A DNA stretch of 64,000 bases from assembly GCA_935421135.1 (NCBI GenBank), contig OW285191.1, positions 17,004,700 through 17,068,699 of the forward strand, written 5' to 3'. The stretch is from Bugulina stolonifera. Taxonomy: Eukaryota > Bryozoa > Gymnolaemata > Cheilostomatida > Bugulidae. Position 1 is the stretch's first letter. Each line of letters starts with the position of its first letter. Shown in pieces: positions 13,601-28,600 of this stretch. Below the pieces are notes generated by a model that made no database searches, had not been told where the DNA came from, and was given only the letters and a program-made list of their open reading frames with translations. Position numbers and translations under genes: made by a program.

Positions 13601-16600
13601 TAACTGCTTTATCCACATATGAGAACTGTCTACCATCTGGTGGTGCAGACATGCTCTCTTCAGAGCTATGGCTATGTCTATGTACTGCAGAAGGAAGACA
13701 GTGAGTGAGTGAAGGAGCGAGTGCAATAGTCAGACTACTATTTGATTCACAATTAATCTCTCATGACCTTTCTGATACAGTAATTATATTGAACATTCAC
13801 GACAATGTCAGAGATGTGATCACCAATTGTGTATAAAATATATGGTCAGGGGAGGGGGGGGGGTGTAGATAATGGTATTGATGCAAGTTTTGAAATAACT
13901 TACAATAATGTAGGTCAGATACCAACCTTGACCTGTTTCTTTGGTTCAGGGTCAAGTGTGACTTTTATAGCAATGCTCAGCATATTCTCATCTCCCTTGC
14001 TGCCTACACTGTAATTCAGCTTACTGGGGACAGTAAGTGGACACAACTCCAGCACCAGTGGCAGGTGAGCAGGAATACCAGAGGACAGTCTCTCGACATG
14101 GGCCGGGTGCTTATAGCTACCAGGTATGCAGCCTACAGAACAGGTTCCAAGGAAAACAATGAGAACAAATTCGATGACGTCACACATTATATACATGTAT
14201 ACATTTGATCAAAAGCATGCCAGTAATCGCAAGGGAACTGAACAGTTTAGATGTTAGAATCTAACACTGACCATTATGGTAGAGGGAACACTGTCCACTG
14301 TGTATAGATATATAGTTAAGGTTTGGGTCTCCCATAGACTTAGAGTTTACATAGATCACTCCGTCAGAGATATCCAGAGTTGACTGACCATAGCAGTCGG
14401 CTACCACAGAGTCATTAGCACCCTGAAACACACATGATCATGGTAATGGAAGTAAAGAGGTCATTTGTGCAGACGCATGCACTGAGTCTCAAGCTAATAT
14501 GGTGCCATAGGAGATCAATAAGAATTCTTCTTAATGAAATGGTACTACAAAATATTAGAGGGCATCACCAATTGGCTAACTGTTAGTGAGTAGAGCTTAA
14601 GGCCTCAACGACACTTTGGTCGCTGAATATTATACAACTGTCAAAGAAAGTAAGAAAAACTAAAATGCTCAACCTACACAAACTCAATATAACATAATAG
14701 TAGGGGACCCAAGGGGTGGTTTCTGCTCATTGAATTCTACTTTATGTTCTATATATCAAATGAAAGCTGAGACTCCGCTGATTTCAAAACTGCGAGCAAC
14801 TTTTTTGTACCTGGTGGCCATCGCGCGCTACAGGGGTGGATTTAACAAAAAAGGATATTTTCCCCCATTTGTCGATTTTTACTGCTATGTGTAACAGATT
14901 CTCCAACACTAAAATGACTGAACCAAATCATTTGGTATTAATATCATAGACTGACCGGAAGGTCCTTTGCCTACATAACAATTTTCGGTGCCGGGAAAGG
15001 AAGTGGGCGGAGTCTACCAGCACTTTTCGTACAATGAGTCAAATTATGTGAATTTTTTCAACTTGGAGAACTGCCATTTTTGTTGTGGGGGTATGGTGAA
15101 TCCACTATTTTAGGATGCTATTAAGTCATCTCTTAGTGATGCATATGTGAATTTATGTGATGCTATGTACAATACTTTGCTAAAAAATGACGCTTTTTTG
15201 ATGCTAAACCATGTTTGGAGTTGTCTCCCCTAAATGATAAAGCGCATGATTTTGACATGTAAAGCAGCAATAGAGACATGATAATGCCTTAGATATCTAT
15301 AAAAGTAAGTTGTGCATTATTCTTTACTTGAAAATTGGTGTCGAAACAGGAAGTGGGCGGAGTCTACTAGCAAGATTCTGGAAGTTATGAACATCTCTTG
15401 TGTTCAGAGAGCCACCGCTTGTGTTATAAGACTGTGTTTGTTCCAACGCTCTAGTATGTTAATACACAACTACATGAGAGTGGATCTTGAAAATATTAGG
15501 ATTCTAAGTGCAGCACTTCAGTACAAAAGTGCGCATTTTTAATGTTTGGAGTTGTCTTCCCAAGTAATAAATAGGCACAATTTTGATGTGGTGAGTTGCA
15601 CTAGAAGGAAAGTGACGCAGGATAATTCCAGAAAGCTTTGCTATAAGATTTAAAATTATTTTATGTACCTTTATGACATTACAAGTGACATTCGTGATGT
15701 CAAGACCTAGGCTTTTGCTTTGTTGCGAACATAGAAGACAAATCAATATTAAAAAAGTGATTTCTTAGCCAATTTCCAAACAAACAGTCTGTTTATACTG
15801 TATCTACAAAGATACACTGCCAAATACCAGTGCTAAAATGATTAATCATATACTGTACATAAACGATCAGCATCCTCTCAAATGACATGAACTCGAATCT
15901 TAAATACAAATGAAGACGCTGCATTTCGTTTTCAACAAGTTATTGACGCTACAACACAAGTAATGTATGTTAAGCAACGTTGTAAATTTAATAAGAGAAA
16001 ATAAAGCATATGATAGGAATTAATAGACTCTCAACCATGAGGATTGAGGAGGTAGTGCCCTACTGGCTTCCGTATCGTTTTTACTTTTTAGTCTGCTTAC
16101 TCGTAACCCTTCCTCATCTTTGTCACACCGCCACGTTTTTCTGTGGTAGACCGGTGTAGCACCCCGATGGCCTCACAACTTGACTGATCTCTTTCTCTCT
16201 CCTGTTGCAAGTCCTTTTCAGTACTTGCGAAGCAGTTTCTCTCTCTCTCTTTCTCTCGATCTCCAGGAAGTCTTGGTTTGCTTTGTGGGTTTTGTAGTTG
16301 GCAGGTGTAATTTTCTTCTCCACCTTCCAGGGAGGTGATAAGCTGAGCGGGACGACTAGTGCCCCACCAAGCCTTTTGTCTCATGTTTCCGCCTAGGTTT
16401 TTTTGGGGGGTTTTTTCTTGCTGAACATTTAATGGTCCTCACACCTAAATCTGGTTATTCATCAGATGACTCTTGACATACTGCTCCAGAGCATTAATCC
16501 TCTCGGAGCGCTTTCTATGTTGTACTATATGTACATTATATCCTTGCTCATGTCCTGCGTGTTTATATATACCTACATGTATGTTGTTGGAGTTGACAAG

Positions 16601-19600
16601 GGAGGAGAGAGGTGTAAGTGCCTGTCCTTGTGGGTAGGTAGTTGTGGCTTGGCCTCTACCCTACCCCTACCCTACCCCTACCCCTACCCTACCCTACTTG
16701 CACTGAAAGTCCATGAATAATGTCCCAGTGCTCTTTACGTGCCCTTTACTCTTGATAAAACACGGTATTACGAGAACAAAAGGCTGTTTGGCAAAAATCA
16801 GGGTGTAGGATAGTTAGCACATGTGGTGCCGACATTTGTGTAACGTTTCCGAAAGAACCCTCATATCAGCGACCTGGGCTGACAGCGTGGCTATTAGCAT
16901 AGGAATATTGCTAGGTCTCTCGTCTTTCCCAACTTACTTTACGCTCAGGTACACACTTTCTGTAATCAGCTTCTTCATCTGCCCAGTGTCGACTGCCAGC
17001 ATCTATTATTGCAAATTCATCTGGGAAGTCTGAGCGTGGGGTTTTAGTTTACTGCAAGCAGTCCTGGATTCACTGCATTTAGTAACACCATCACTTTTTC
17101 CAAGTCCCATTGCAGCAGAGTGAAGGTAGATTCACAGAGAATTTGTAAAGTAGCTTTGGCTTCTCTAGCAGAGTGCTATTTTATTTCGAAGTTCCTGAAG
17201 AACTGCCGGCACAATAGTTTCAGCACAAAATAATGGTTGTTTTATCATAATTCATTTATGTCTATAACATAGAGAAATTCTCAACACTCCTACTAGCACT
17301 GAATAAAGGTGGGGTGAGCACTCAAGTTTGTGGAAATGCTTGTCGACAACAATACGAATTAAATGTGTTAATTGGTGTCAGCTTTGATTGTATGTTTTTC
17401 ATTGTGCTACCTTTGCTGATACCTTGGATACTGTAACTGGATGCTATGTTGGTTTACTTCTTTGCAAGTTATAATTCTGTCTTGATTTCATATGAAACAA
17501 CGTCTGGTTATGCTCCTTTTATGAGACCGTTTTGTAGCTAATGTAACTTGGACCCTTTTCTAGTCCGATCCTGACCTTTGTCTGCCTGTCAACTTTTGAC
17601 CTCGATCGGGAACTAATTTTCATATAAAAAGGAGCACAATTTTACATTCTTGCTTCAGATGCTTGTAGACTATTGATCAATAAAGTAATTGAACTAACTA
17701 TACAGTCTGTTATTGTTTACTGCTAGCAGTAAGATATCAAACACTCTCTCTGGACTTGGGGCCCTCCAGGTACTGTCCCATTGCTGCTACCATACCCAAT
17801 GTTCCAATACCCCAACACAGCCTTGGGTACCGCTTCTGCCACACTCTGCAGGGTAGCAAGAATCGACACAGTCTGGTTATAGAATTCGTACCCACATGCC
17901 TGACAGGTGTTTCCCTTCTAACTATTGGAGCGTTCCCCAGAGGTCTTCCCCTTTTCTCATCCTTCTCCCCTCGTGTCTGCTTAGTCGGTTTACACTATTT
18001 CTCCTGTTGCCCTGACCTGTATGTTGTGCGGTCATAGCTCAGCTACCCGGTCGGACACAAAAATACTCTGTTATAATCTGTAATCAATGAAAATAATTTG
18101 GCAGTTTGTCTCATCCGCTGATGCCATAGCGCTAGTATGATGGTTTAAATAGCTAAAACTTCAATGGTGAATGTTAGCAAAAGCCTTCCTTAGATGTACG
18201 TTAACCGCAAAGTACATGCTGATTTTGGTTGACTCTCCAAAATTTGAGATGAATTATATACTCGTCTACTAGTAATATAATGCACTCATTTAGTGCGATG
18301 TCAATGGAAAAGGTGCAGTTACCCCATGTTTGAAATACACTCAATGGTCATGACAGCTGAAGCTGTGCAGCACCATTAGTATTTCTTATAAACATAGTGT
18401 ACCAAGAAGAAAACTGACCATGCACATGTATTAGGCGCACCATTTCATAATTAGGCGGTATAGCTTCTGGTGTGTCATGGAAGGAACTCAAATCTATCGA
18501 ATGGGCAGAATTTAGTTAAAATTGAAAAGATAATTGATTGAAAGATCAACATACTATACATTTTTTGATCTTTAACGCATTACTTTCCTTTTTAGCTCAT
18601 TAAAATCATGTCTTTTATTTTCTGGGAAGATAACTCAAAACTTGCCACAGCATTAAACTCAGTTGTTTTGCACCAAAGTATTGCCCTTTGAGATTTAAAA
18701 ATTTCTCAAATGGACTTTTATGAGGGTGGATACTAACACAGAAGTGTATATACCAATAAACTTTCACAGCAAAAATGGTAGCTCACTGAACTCAATTGTA
18801 TATGCGCACAACTTGGAGACTTTAGGGAAACTAGCCAGCTGACTTCCTGTTCTGACATCAATTATGAAGTAAAGAACAACAAACAAGAGCCTAGGTCTTG
18901 CCATCACAATTGCCACTTGCAATGCCATAAAGGTACACAACATAATTTCAAAATCATAAAGCAAAGATTTCTGAAATTATCCTGCGTCACTTTCCTACTA
19001 GTGCAACTTGCCACATCAAAATTGTGCCTATTTAATACTTAGGAAGACGATTCCAAACGTGACGCAACATTAAAAATGCGCTCTTTAGTATTGAAGTATT
19101 GTAGTTAAAATCCTAATAATTCCGATATACACTGTTACGAGGTTGGATTCTAACATACTAGAGCATTGGAACGATCACACTCTCATAACACAAGTGGTGG
19201 CTTTCTGAACACAAGAGATGTGCATAACTTCCGGAATCTCGCCAGCAGACTCCGCCCACTTCCTGTTCTGACACCAATTTTCAAGTAAAGAATAATGCAT
19301 AATTTACTTTCACATATACCTATAGCATTATCACGTCTCTATTGTTGCTTTACATGTCAAAATAATGAATTTTATCTTTTAGGGGAGACAACTCCAAACA
19401 TGGTTTAGCATCAAAAAAGCGTCATTTTTTAGCAAAGTATTGTACACAGCATCACACAAATTCACATATGCATCACTAAGAGATGACTTAATAGTATACT
19501 AAAATAGTGGATTCACCATACCCCCACAACAAAAATGGCAGCTCTCCGAGTTAAAAAAATTCACATAATTTGACTCAGTGTATGAAAAGTGCCGGTAGAC

Positions 19601-22600
19601 TCCGCCCACTTTCTTTCACGACACCGAAAATTGTTATGTAGACAAAGGACCTTCTGGTCAATGTATGATATCAATACCAAAAGATTTGGTACAGTCATTT
19701 CAGTGTTGGAGGACTTGCTACACATAGCAGTAAAAATCGACAAATGGGGGAAAATTCCTTTTTTTGTTAAATCCACCCCTGTAGCGCACGATGGCCACCA
19801 GGTACAAAAAAGTTGCTCGCAGTTCTGAAATCAGCGGAGTCTCAGCTTTCATTTGATATATAGAACATAAAGTAGAATTCAATGAGCAGCAGCATATATA
19901 AATTGGGTATGTGGGTCCCCTACTATAACTAGAAAACAGGTAAAAGTAAATATTGATCACACAGACAGAACAGTGTTTGACCTACATTTACAGGATGTAT
20001 GAGGGTAAGACAACCCCTCTTTATGTTTATAGAGACACAAGATTTGCTCTGTTTGCTGGCTCTGGGAGAACGTTTTCTGCTGTGTATGGAGTAACGCGTC
20101 TCTTCCGCGTAATCATCCAACTCATCTTCATCATCTTCTGTACCTGACATACATATACAACCAATCAGACACAAGCATTATACTAATAAACCAATTATAT
20201 TACTGATGTCTATGAAAGAATGAAAAACTCATATACGCTGTACGCTCTTCAGATCAATATATGAAACAATCATAAACTTGAAGGTACAGTAGATCAACAG
20301 ACAAAAAATGCTTTTTGAAAAATGACGATAGTTTCAAAATGCTTGTACTCCATAACTGTGTATGACATGATATGATGTCATGCACTAATTCTATTACTCA
20401 CTATTAGTGTACAATGCTGATTTGTAACCCATGTATGATTCTGCACCAAATAGACTGTGAGCAGTTGGTGCTGGAAACATCTGGTGAGTTGACAAATTAG
20501 GAATTGGTACTAATGATTCCCACAACAGCAAGTCATTGCACACTCTGAAACGAATCAAATACAAGTTAAGAAATAACCCTGATGCTACGAAGTCCATAAT
20601 GTAGGGGTTGTGTGCTTCGTAAAATCACAATGCAACAGAAATAACCTCAAACCAATGTGTACCAAAGTATTTGCTCCATCGGGAAAAGGAGAGCAACTCC
20701 AAAATTCAGGGTAAACAATACCATAGGCAAGTTTTTCGCATTATTATTAATAATGATTTAGAGTCGCCCCACCTTCAAAATGGAGTTACTCACAATATGA
20801 CAAATGATTGATTTTATTTTATTTGAATAGCGTAATTGATGACACATTTTAACGTGGCTGGACAGTATTGAGAAAGTCATTGTACTGAGTTGTGACGATT
20901 ACTAGGAAGGGAAAGAGCTGCATACCTGTTATACAACAGCTCAAGCACACGTTTACTTGGCATTACAATGTTAACTGCGGGCAAGTCAAGCTGGATGTAC
21001 ATTTGAGTGTTATTTTTAGTCTCAAATTCAAAGTCCTCCATCTCTTTTTTACTTCCTGGCATTCTCAACTGTGGGAGGAAAAGAAGACATTCAGCTAATT
21101 GATTAGATTGGAAAGTATTACTATTTGTATTAAATAGCGAAACTTTTAGCAAATACTAATGGGAAACTTTGAGCGGTAAATAGTAGAATATAAAGAGGTA
21201 TGTGTTGGCCCGTAATTTAATATCTATTACATGTAATAATCGAACCCAAAGCAAGGGATATTGAATGGAATGATAAACAGCTATTAGCAACCGAACAAAA
21301 ATGGGAAATTACGTAATATCAATAGAATGGTATGAGGATGCACAGCCATGATTCTAACACCTGTTCTCAGATAATAGAACTTTTTCACAGCCATCTAACA
21401 CCGACCTCTTTATTGTCGTTAAGCATTAACACTGACCTCTTCGTTGTCGTTAAGCATAGCTTTGACACCACTGAATGGGGAGGCCTCTGGCTTTTTAATG
21501 TCAGCACATGCACCCTCAAGGGAACTACCAGTAGAATTCACTGATTCGTCTTCTTCCAACAAAGAGTTGATGTGAGGTGGGTATACCTTTATAACCAATC
21601 TAATGGAGAAGCAGCAATGGTTAGAGATACATACAGTACAGGAAGTGTGGAACAACAATCCTTACGTATGTGCATGAATAATTAAATTAATGTAAATTCA
21701 GTTCTTATTAAACTAACCCAATTTAGAAATATTAGGTTCATTAATACTATACTACGAAAGCAATACTATAACGTCGTAAAAAGATTTATCTTGCCTTGGC
21801 CATTCCAACCCATCCTTGTCACCAAGCTCCTGGCCAATGTTCGCAAATGCGATACGGCTTTGCTCTTCAGCGTTTAAGAAGAATGCTACAATAATAATAC
21901 ATGTATATGAGAACATAGCACATCAAATGAATTAAGCAGTTTTTTTAGGATGCCAACAAGGAGTACAACCTTTTCACATAGCACGCAAATGAATATGGTA
22001 ACAAATCTTCAACATTCCATAGAGGCAATTTTAGCATAGTTAGGGTTGTTCATTGAAATGCTAAAAGGAGTTGTGTACGATAATACCCCCAACCCCATTG
22101 CTCCAATTGCAAACAAAGATCTAAGGCAACGTGAAATTCTGTAGTATTGCACCAAATTTTCAAAAATAACAATGTTACCCCAATCAGCAGTTTCACAACC
22201 TACGCTGTGTGAACAAGGCTATGAGACAGATGCTTACCTTGCAGCGACCGGCATTGGAACTCCATCTCTGTTGGTTTCGATGTTCGTGTGTGAAATCTCG
22301 GTTTGGAAAGCTTGAGCTCTAGAATCTCTTGTCGCAGGTTCCTTCTCCACCATGAGAATTGTTGACTGGCGTCCTTTCTCAAATCAGCGATTGGAAACCT
22401 GCGCATATAAAGTACTAGGTTAACATGTCTGGATACCCAACACACCAAGTCAGTAGAAGAGCAAACTGACACTGGTCACATGGCAATCATGTGATCAGAT
22501 TACAAACATACCTCAATAAAGCGGTAACGTCCAGTTCACTGCGTACACAGAAGGTCAAAACAGTCTCAGGATTGTCAATCTCTGTTATAGGGCTAGACGC

Positions 22601-25600
22601 GGCACTCTACAATTGGTTGATATTCTCAATCATTATATACAACCAATAGACCCTTAATCAATTTTTGAACTAGTACTTGCAAATCACCTACAATTGAAAA
22701 ACCTCTGGCGTAGTTTATATACTGTATACTTGAGAGAAAGGAGTTATCCTCACCATGCCTCCATATAGTTCATCTTCAGGATCTGAGAATACCTGGATCA
22801 GGTCCTTCAGCCGATCTGTTAGACTTATATCGACTTCTAACAAACATTCTCTACCAAGCTCAACAATAACCTTGGCAACCTCTTTCGTCACACCCTGAAA
22901 TGCGAGTTCAAGGTCAGCAACATATTACATTGTATATCAGGTTGATCTCAACCACCAATACAAGATACATGAATACATTGTAGTAGATAGGGGTGTAGCC
23001 TATACCATACCTCAAATCTGGAAGAACTTGATTCTGTGCTGTACTGCAGTTTCATGCAGGGTTGTGATGATGGATAACTAGCTGTTTCTTCTTCCGGAAA
23101 TGTCAAAATCTGTCGAAAGTAAACACAAGTTTCAGAATGCTATCCTGGGTGTTGTGGATAGGAAAGACAGATTAGTCAATGCCTCAGCATCTCCAAATAA
23201 AGGATACGCTACTACTGAACAACATAGCAGTTTACCTGCAACTGTTGGGATATGACTCAACTCACAGCAACTGTTGGGATATGACTCACCTCATACAGTG
23301 ACTGCAGTGCTTTGACTCAACTCACATATGGACTGCAGAGCTATGACTCATCTCAGAGAGTGATTGTGGAGCTATGACTCGCCTTACACAGTGACTGTGG
23401 AGTTATGACTCACCTTACACAGTGACTGTGGAGTTATGACCCACCTTACACAGTGACTGTAGAGCTATGACTCACCTCACATAAGGACTGCTGGGCGATC
23501 AGTGTATGTCGGATCTTGTTATCTGGTACCAGCCACTCTGTTACCTCCAACTGGCTAATCGTCACGTCTGCTGTCAGACTGGACTTCTTCTTTTTGCTGC
23601 TAATTGGAGACGTCTGCTTCACTTTTACTTCAATCATCTTAGAGATCAATCTGAGAAATACATGGTAAGGATTAGACGAATGGAATGCATCAACAGTTAG
23701 GTATTTAACACAGTGCACATCAAGTAAATAATATTTCAGAAGAATTAAATACAACTAGAAACTAACTTGATGTGACTATCATAGCAATATCTAGAGACGT
23801 CTTCCCTGAGCTCCAGTAATTCGAGTACACACCGAGAACTATGGGTGAAGAACTCAGCTAGGAACCTGTAGTGAGTAAATAATACCACGTGTTGATGGCA
23901 TCTAATAATTTGTCACAAAAAGATGGTTGATACATCACTTGGTTTTTAAAACTTCACGCTCTGAATAAATGAAGTCATACAAGTGCAAAGAATGGACAAG
24001 CGAATGAGGTTCTCAATGTAGATAATAGCAACCTCTCTGCTTTCTCCTTGTGCTTGTCGATACCAGACATGGAGTCAACATCCAAAGGATCAACAGAAGC
24101 ACTGGTTGGATTCTCATTTAATACAACTGCCACCAGAACTCCCACATGCAGGTTAGACAGTGTTATCTGCTTCTTTGAACAGTCTAGTTTTACTGTAAAT
24201 AAAAAAGAGAAATGAGTGATTTGGACAAGTAAAATAATACCATCATGACACATACATGGGAATTATTAAATATAGGTGTAAGAGCATAGACACACAAGTC
24301 TGGCAATCACCATACTGTGAAGAGGCCAGCATTGTAGTTACATGTACTTAGTTTGAATGACTACGTAACTTAAATTTAATAAATTAGTTGCCCACAAGTC
24401 AAACCGTATAATGAATACTAGCATATATTCCCGGAACCCATAGGACACTAAGGCGACTACACTACACACTCACCTTTAGCGGGTTTGGCCCCAAACTCTG
24501 GTGGACTGTTTCGCCTTCTCATGGTAGAGCCAGTGTATGCAGATTCAGAACCATATTGGTAAGCTAAGGAGTAATCAATGCGTAAACTCAACTGTTATAC
24601 ATATATCATCAGAATTTGATTGTCACTACTACACTAGCGAATAGTAGGATTTTTCTTATAAGTTAATTGAAGTGTACAGTTATCTACATTAGTAAATATA
24701 TATACTAAGAACTTACTTGACGTGGCCCCAGTGCTTGTGTAAATAGTGGACGTCTCAGTTCTAGACATTGATAGGTCATCTTTGACACTTTCAAACATGT
24801 CTGAGTCAACCAGGGAGGCAGTATCTACCAATACAATTACATAGTAGTAGGTGGGTATTACTACCTACTACACACTTCTGACTAAGTCAAAATAACTTTC
24901 ACATACATGACCTTTTGTCAATCTGTTTGCTGTTCATACTAAATGGTGCATTTACGGTTGTTACATTTACAGCAGTAGAAACATGTAGGTAACGGAAGCT
25001 ATCCCGATGGTGGGACTAGTTTACATGAACATGTCAAGTTTTGTATCAAGTTTACACACTGATCTCCACAGTTTAACCAAAACTATGAACAGGGGAAGGG
25101 AAGGCATGAGCCCTTACCATAAACAAGATGCTGTGCTAGCTGGAGGCTCTCTAACTCCAGTACAGTTGAGGTAGGTAATCTGGAGTCTGGGCTAGACATA
25201 AACATCTGGTGCTGCAGGGCAGTCTCTAGCTGGTCATAATCTCCCTCGTCCATATTCTTCCCACCAGAGTGTTCTGGTAGATCACCAGCTGTGTGAAGTA
25301 TACAAGAATATTAAAGGATAAAGATGTATGAGTGATTACAATGCTAGAGGCCAATTAATGAGTCGGCGAAAGCATATAGCAACCATCTTATAATACCAGT
25401 CACTGTAGCAAGGGACAATGTTTACAATAGTAGAAGTATACAGTGTATATGTTATATAAAGGATATGACAGGACTGTATTGTTTAGAGAATGTCTAGATA
25501 CAGTACATACACATCATGTCGTTACCATCATGATGTTAAAATAGGACTGTCTCCTCACATGAATATGTCAGTAAGTTGCACACAGTCTACCAAACAGTTC

Positions 25601-28600
25601 AACAATACCAACATATGTACAGTACAATGCCTACTACATGTATTGTGTTGTTTATAAGAGGAATTTCATAGGTCCACATAAAAATTATATTATTATCTAA
25701 ATCTCTGTATCTATTATTGCCTGGAGAATAAGTCTACTATCAGGCACTAGCTTACTATTGGGAGTAATCTGCTCTGTACAGCAGGAGGGCATAACTCACC
25801 AGCACCAGTAAAATCTTTCACTAGTTGGGATAGAAGCTTGATTTGTTCCGGCAGAATATAAATGCCAATACTACCCAAAGTAAGAGATAGTGATGTTTGG
25901 GGACCACCTGTAAATAAACTCGCCATTTCAAACAAATTATCCATGAACTAAAATAATATGCTGAAAATCACATAAACACTACTGATCAGTGTTGTGGTTA
26001 AAAGAACAACTCTCAAACAACAAGGGATATACAATGTACATGACATTGTATGACCACCAAACATTGAATGTTATTTAGTAGCAACATAATCAAGTAGCAA
26101 TGTTTTAACACACACCTGTCATATACATATGTATGCTTGTATACCTCAACATGAGAACTGTTTATACTGTTTTGTTGTTGTTTACACCAGAATAAGAAGC
26201 CTACTGTTAATAATAGTATTACATAACTGTTTATAATAGATATGCTATTATGAGTTGAACAGCTGATTGCACCAGCTGTCTCGCTACCTGAGCACATGGA
26301 TGTATATGTAAACTGTAACATAATGTATTAAGACATGACATTATGACATGTACTAACAGTGCCATTATTCTTCAACTAGTACTTGCTCCCCAGAAATATT
26401 AGACATATTAACACTAGGTGGGAGTCATAATGGTAGTCCTAGTAATGGTATCAGCAGCAGCAGTAGCAGTAGCAGTAGTAGCGGTAGTACTAGTAGTAGT
26501 AGTGGTGGTAGTGATAGCAGAAATACACTGTTACTGTACCAGGTTGTAGCCCACCAACCAATAAGTCTGCAACATGTTCGTACCACAGTTGCCAGGAATT
26601 CAATGCTCTTACCGGACCAGGAATTCAATGCTCTTACCGGACAAGGAATTCAATGCTGTTACAGTAGACACTATCTTATTCTCACCAGAATCTTTATCCA
26701 GAGTGTGTACTCTGAGTCTGTGTTCTCCGGCGGCTTTCAGGAACATGATTGGATTTGATTGCAACTTATTTTGCTCCTTGGGAAGTGAAGTGAATGCTTT
26801 AGAACTGCTGACATAACTTGGTTGGTGCAGAATTGGACTATGCGATGAGATGGCAGATGCCTGTGAAGAACACAAAGAAATACAGGCTATTCCCTACTGT
26901 TTGATACAGCACCTTATGTCACTGGAATTGATTGGGATTTGTAGTATAGTAAATATAATTATAGGCTATACAGTTACACACACAGGATTCATGCAGCCAC
27001 TGTATATGAATGAACAGTCAAGGAGATTAACCATTGTAGAGAGGTTAAGATAAGGTGCATGACCTCCCTCAGCTGATACATTATATAATACAGGGTCACA
27101 GCATGGCATTCAGTAATTGTAATACAACTAAATTACACCACAAATTTGAAACTAACATACTTAGACCTATATTTGAGCACTTTGTTGGAGAAACAAGCCA
27201 GAAGCTACATCACAATTGCAAGTAGAGCACAGAAACTAGATAGTGGAGTACCACAGACTTGACAATAGAGTACCACAGACTTGACAATAGAGTACCACAG
27301 ACTTGACAATAGAGTACCACAGACTTGACAATAGAGTACCACAGACTTGACAATAGAGTACTACAGACTTGAAATGAATGACAATGTACATGATTGTATA
27401 CTTACAAATATATCAGAGGAGGTGCCTGGTGATGAGGCTTCTGCCATACTGTGAACTGTAGAACTGTTGTGACAAGGGAGGAATATATCAGTGTATAGAC
27501 TGACATCCCCACTGATATGAACGTGTTTGATAAAAGGAAGAGGGGTGCTGTCGGACTGCCCCTTCTCATTATTGTCAACTGGAGGGCCCATGTCTCGTGA
27601 AGAATCATCAAAGTAGTCAACCCTAAAGATCAGTCAAGCACTATATACTGTAGGTAACTATTAGTAGACATGTGATACACACCTCACATATCTTCTTAGT
27701 AGAAGCAATGGTTTCATACAAAGTCAAATCCAACAGTAATTTTCAAAACGGAGTTGGTCATATACAGTAACGTAAGAATCTAGATACATAATTTAAAGTA
27801 ACATGTAGGCTAAATTCATAAGATAATTTCTAATAGATAGTTGGCAGTGTAGCTTCAAGCCTCAGTCTGTCTGCAAAGTGCAATCTGTCACAAGTTGTGG
27901 CTAGTTACTCAAAGTGGATTCCATACCTCTCAATGCGAACTTCCACAGCAATACCTTGAGTAGGATCCTGAAGGCAGCTCTCCACACGAATTTCAGTGTT
28001 TAGCAGAATCACCCGAACCCGTGACAAAACTACCAAATTAAATTCAAGTACATTCAAACTTCCTACTACTAGAATAAATATAAAATAATTTTAATATAAG
28101 TTGACCTTGCTAGTACCACTAGTTAGCGATTACACTTATTTAATTGGCTAACAAATACAATAAGGCAGTTATAAAAAGTATGTGGCGGTACAAGTCTAAC
28201 TGCGGAAGTATATGAAGCATAGTTGATATTTCTCTTCAGCAAACAAAATATCTCACCAGATTCAATGGTCTTAGCAAAGCCTTCCAGACCATCTGGTAGA
28301 GAATTGGAAGCCGTGTCATCCTTCATACATTCCTCAGCTAAGTGCATCGAAGTTGTCGACATTTGGGAACTGTTGAGCCATTCTGAACCATCTACAGTTA
28401 GTAGTTCCTTATAATTGCATTGTAACTATACATGTAATGCCATATCAATACAATCCCATATTTCATCACCTCAAACTTTACTGATGCACCGCTAGTCTAT
28501 CCTTGCGATATAAAATGCACAATATAAAACTAAATACAGGTAAGTCTACTGTAACAAAAACAACAATTCACCACCAATTTTTAGAATGCTTATAGGACGA

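Larger units (their letters stand above)
14698..19925. mobile_element. 5.2-kb element with about 1-kb terminal inverted repeats, no transposase seen
   Basis: The ends TAGTAGGGGACCCA (14698) and its complement (ending 19925) are flanked on both sides by TAA (14695-14697 and 19926-19928), a likely 3-bp target duplication as in PIF/Harbinger-type elements. The arms, about 14698-15735 and 18885-19925, are inverted copies with moderate divergence, so the insertion is not recent. Each arm is built of about 350-bp subrepeats that share AAGTGGGCGGAGTCTAC. The interior (about 15740-18600) has no long transposase frame. On the minus strand there are a 95-codon basic frame at 16097-16384 and a possible short exon near 16930-17035 (reading FPDEFAIIDAGSRHWADEEA, then a GTAAGT donor). 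The element sits inside one intron of ATG2. It is probably non-autonomous; the superfamily is uncertain. Confidence 0.85.

Noticed and set aside
16655..16700. Telomere-like CCCTACCC repeats
   Set aside because: They are short and irregular, and internal to the 5.2-kb element; not a telomere.
26425..26628. Leucine-rich minus-strand frame resembling a membrane segment
   Set aside because: It comes from the trinucleotide tract at 26440-26515, within an ATG2 intron.
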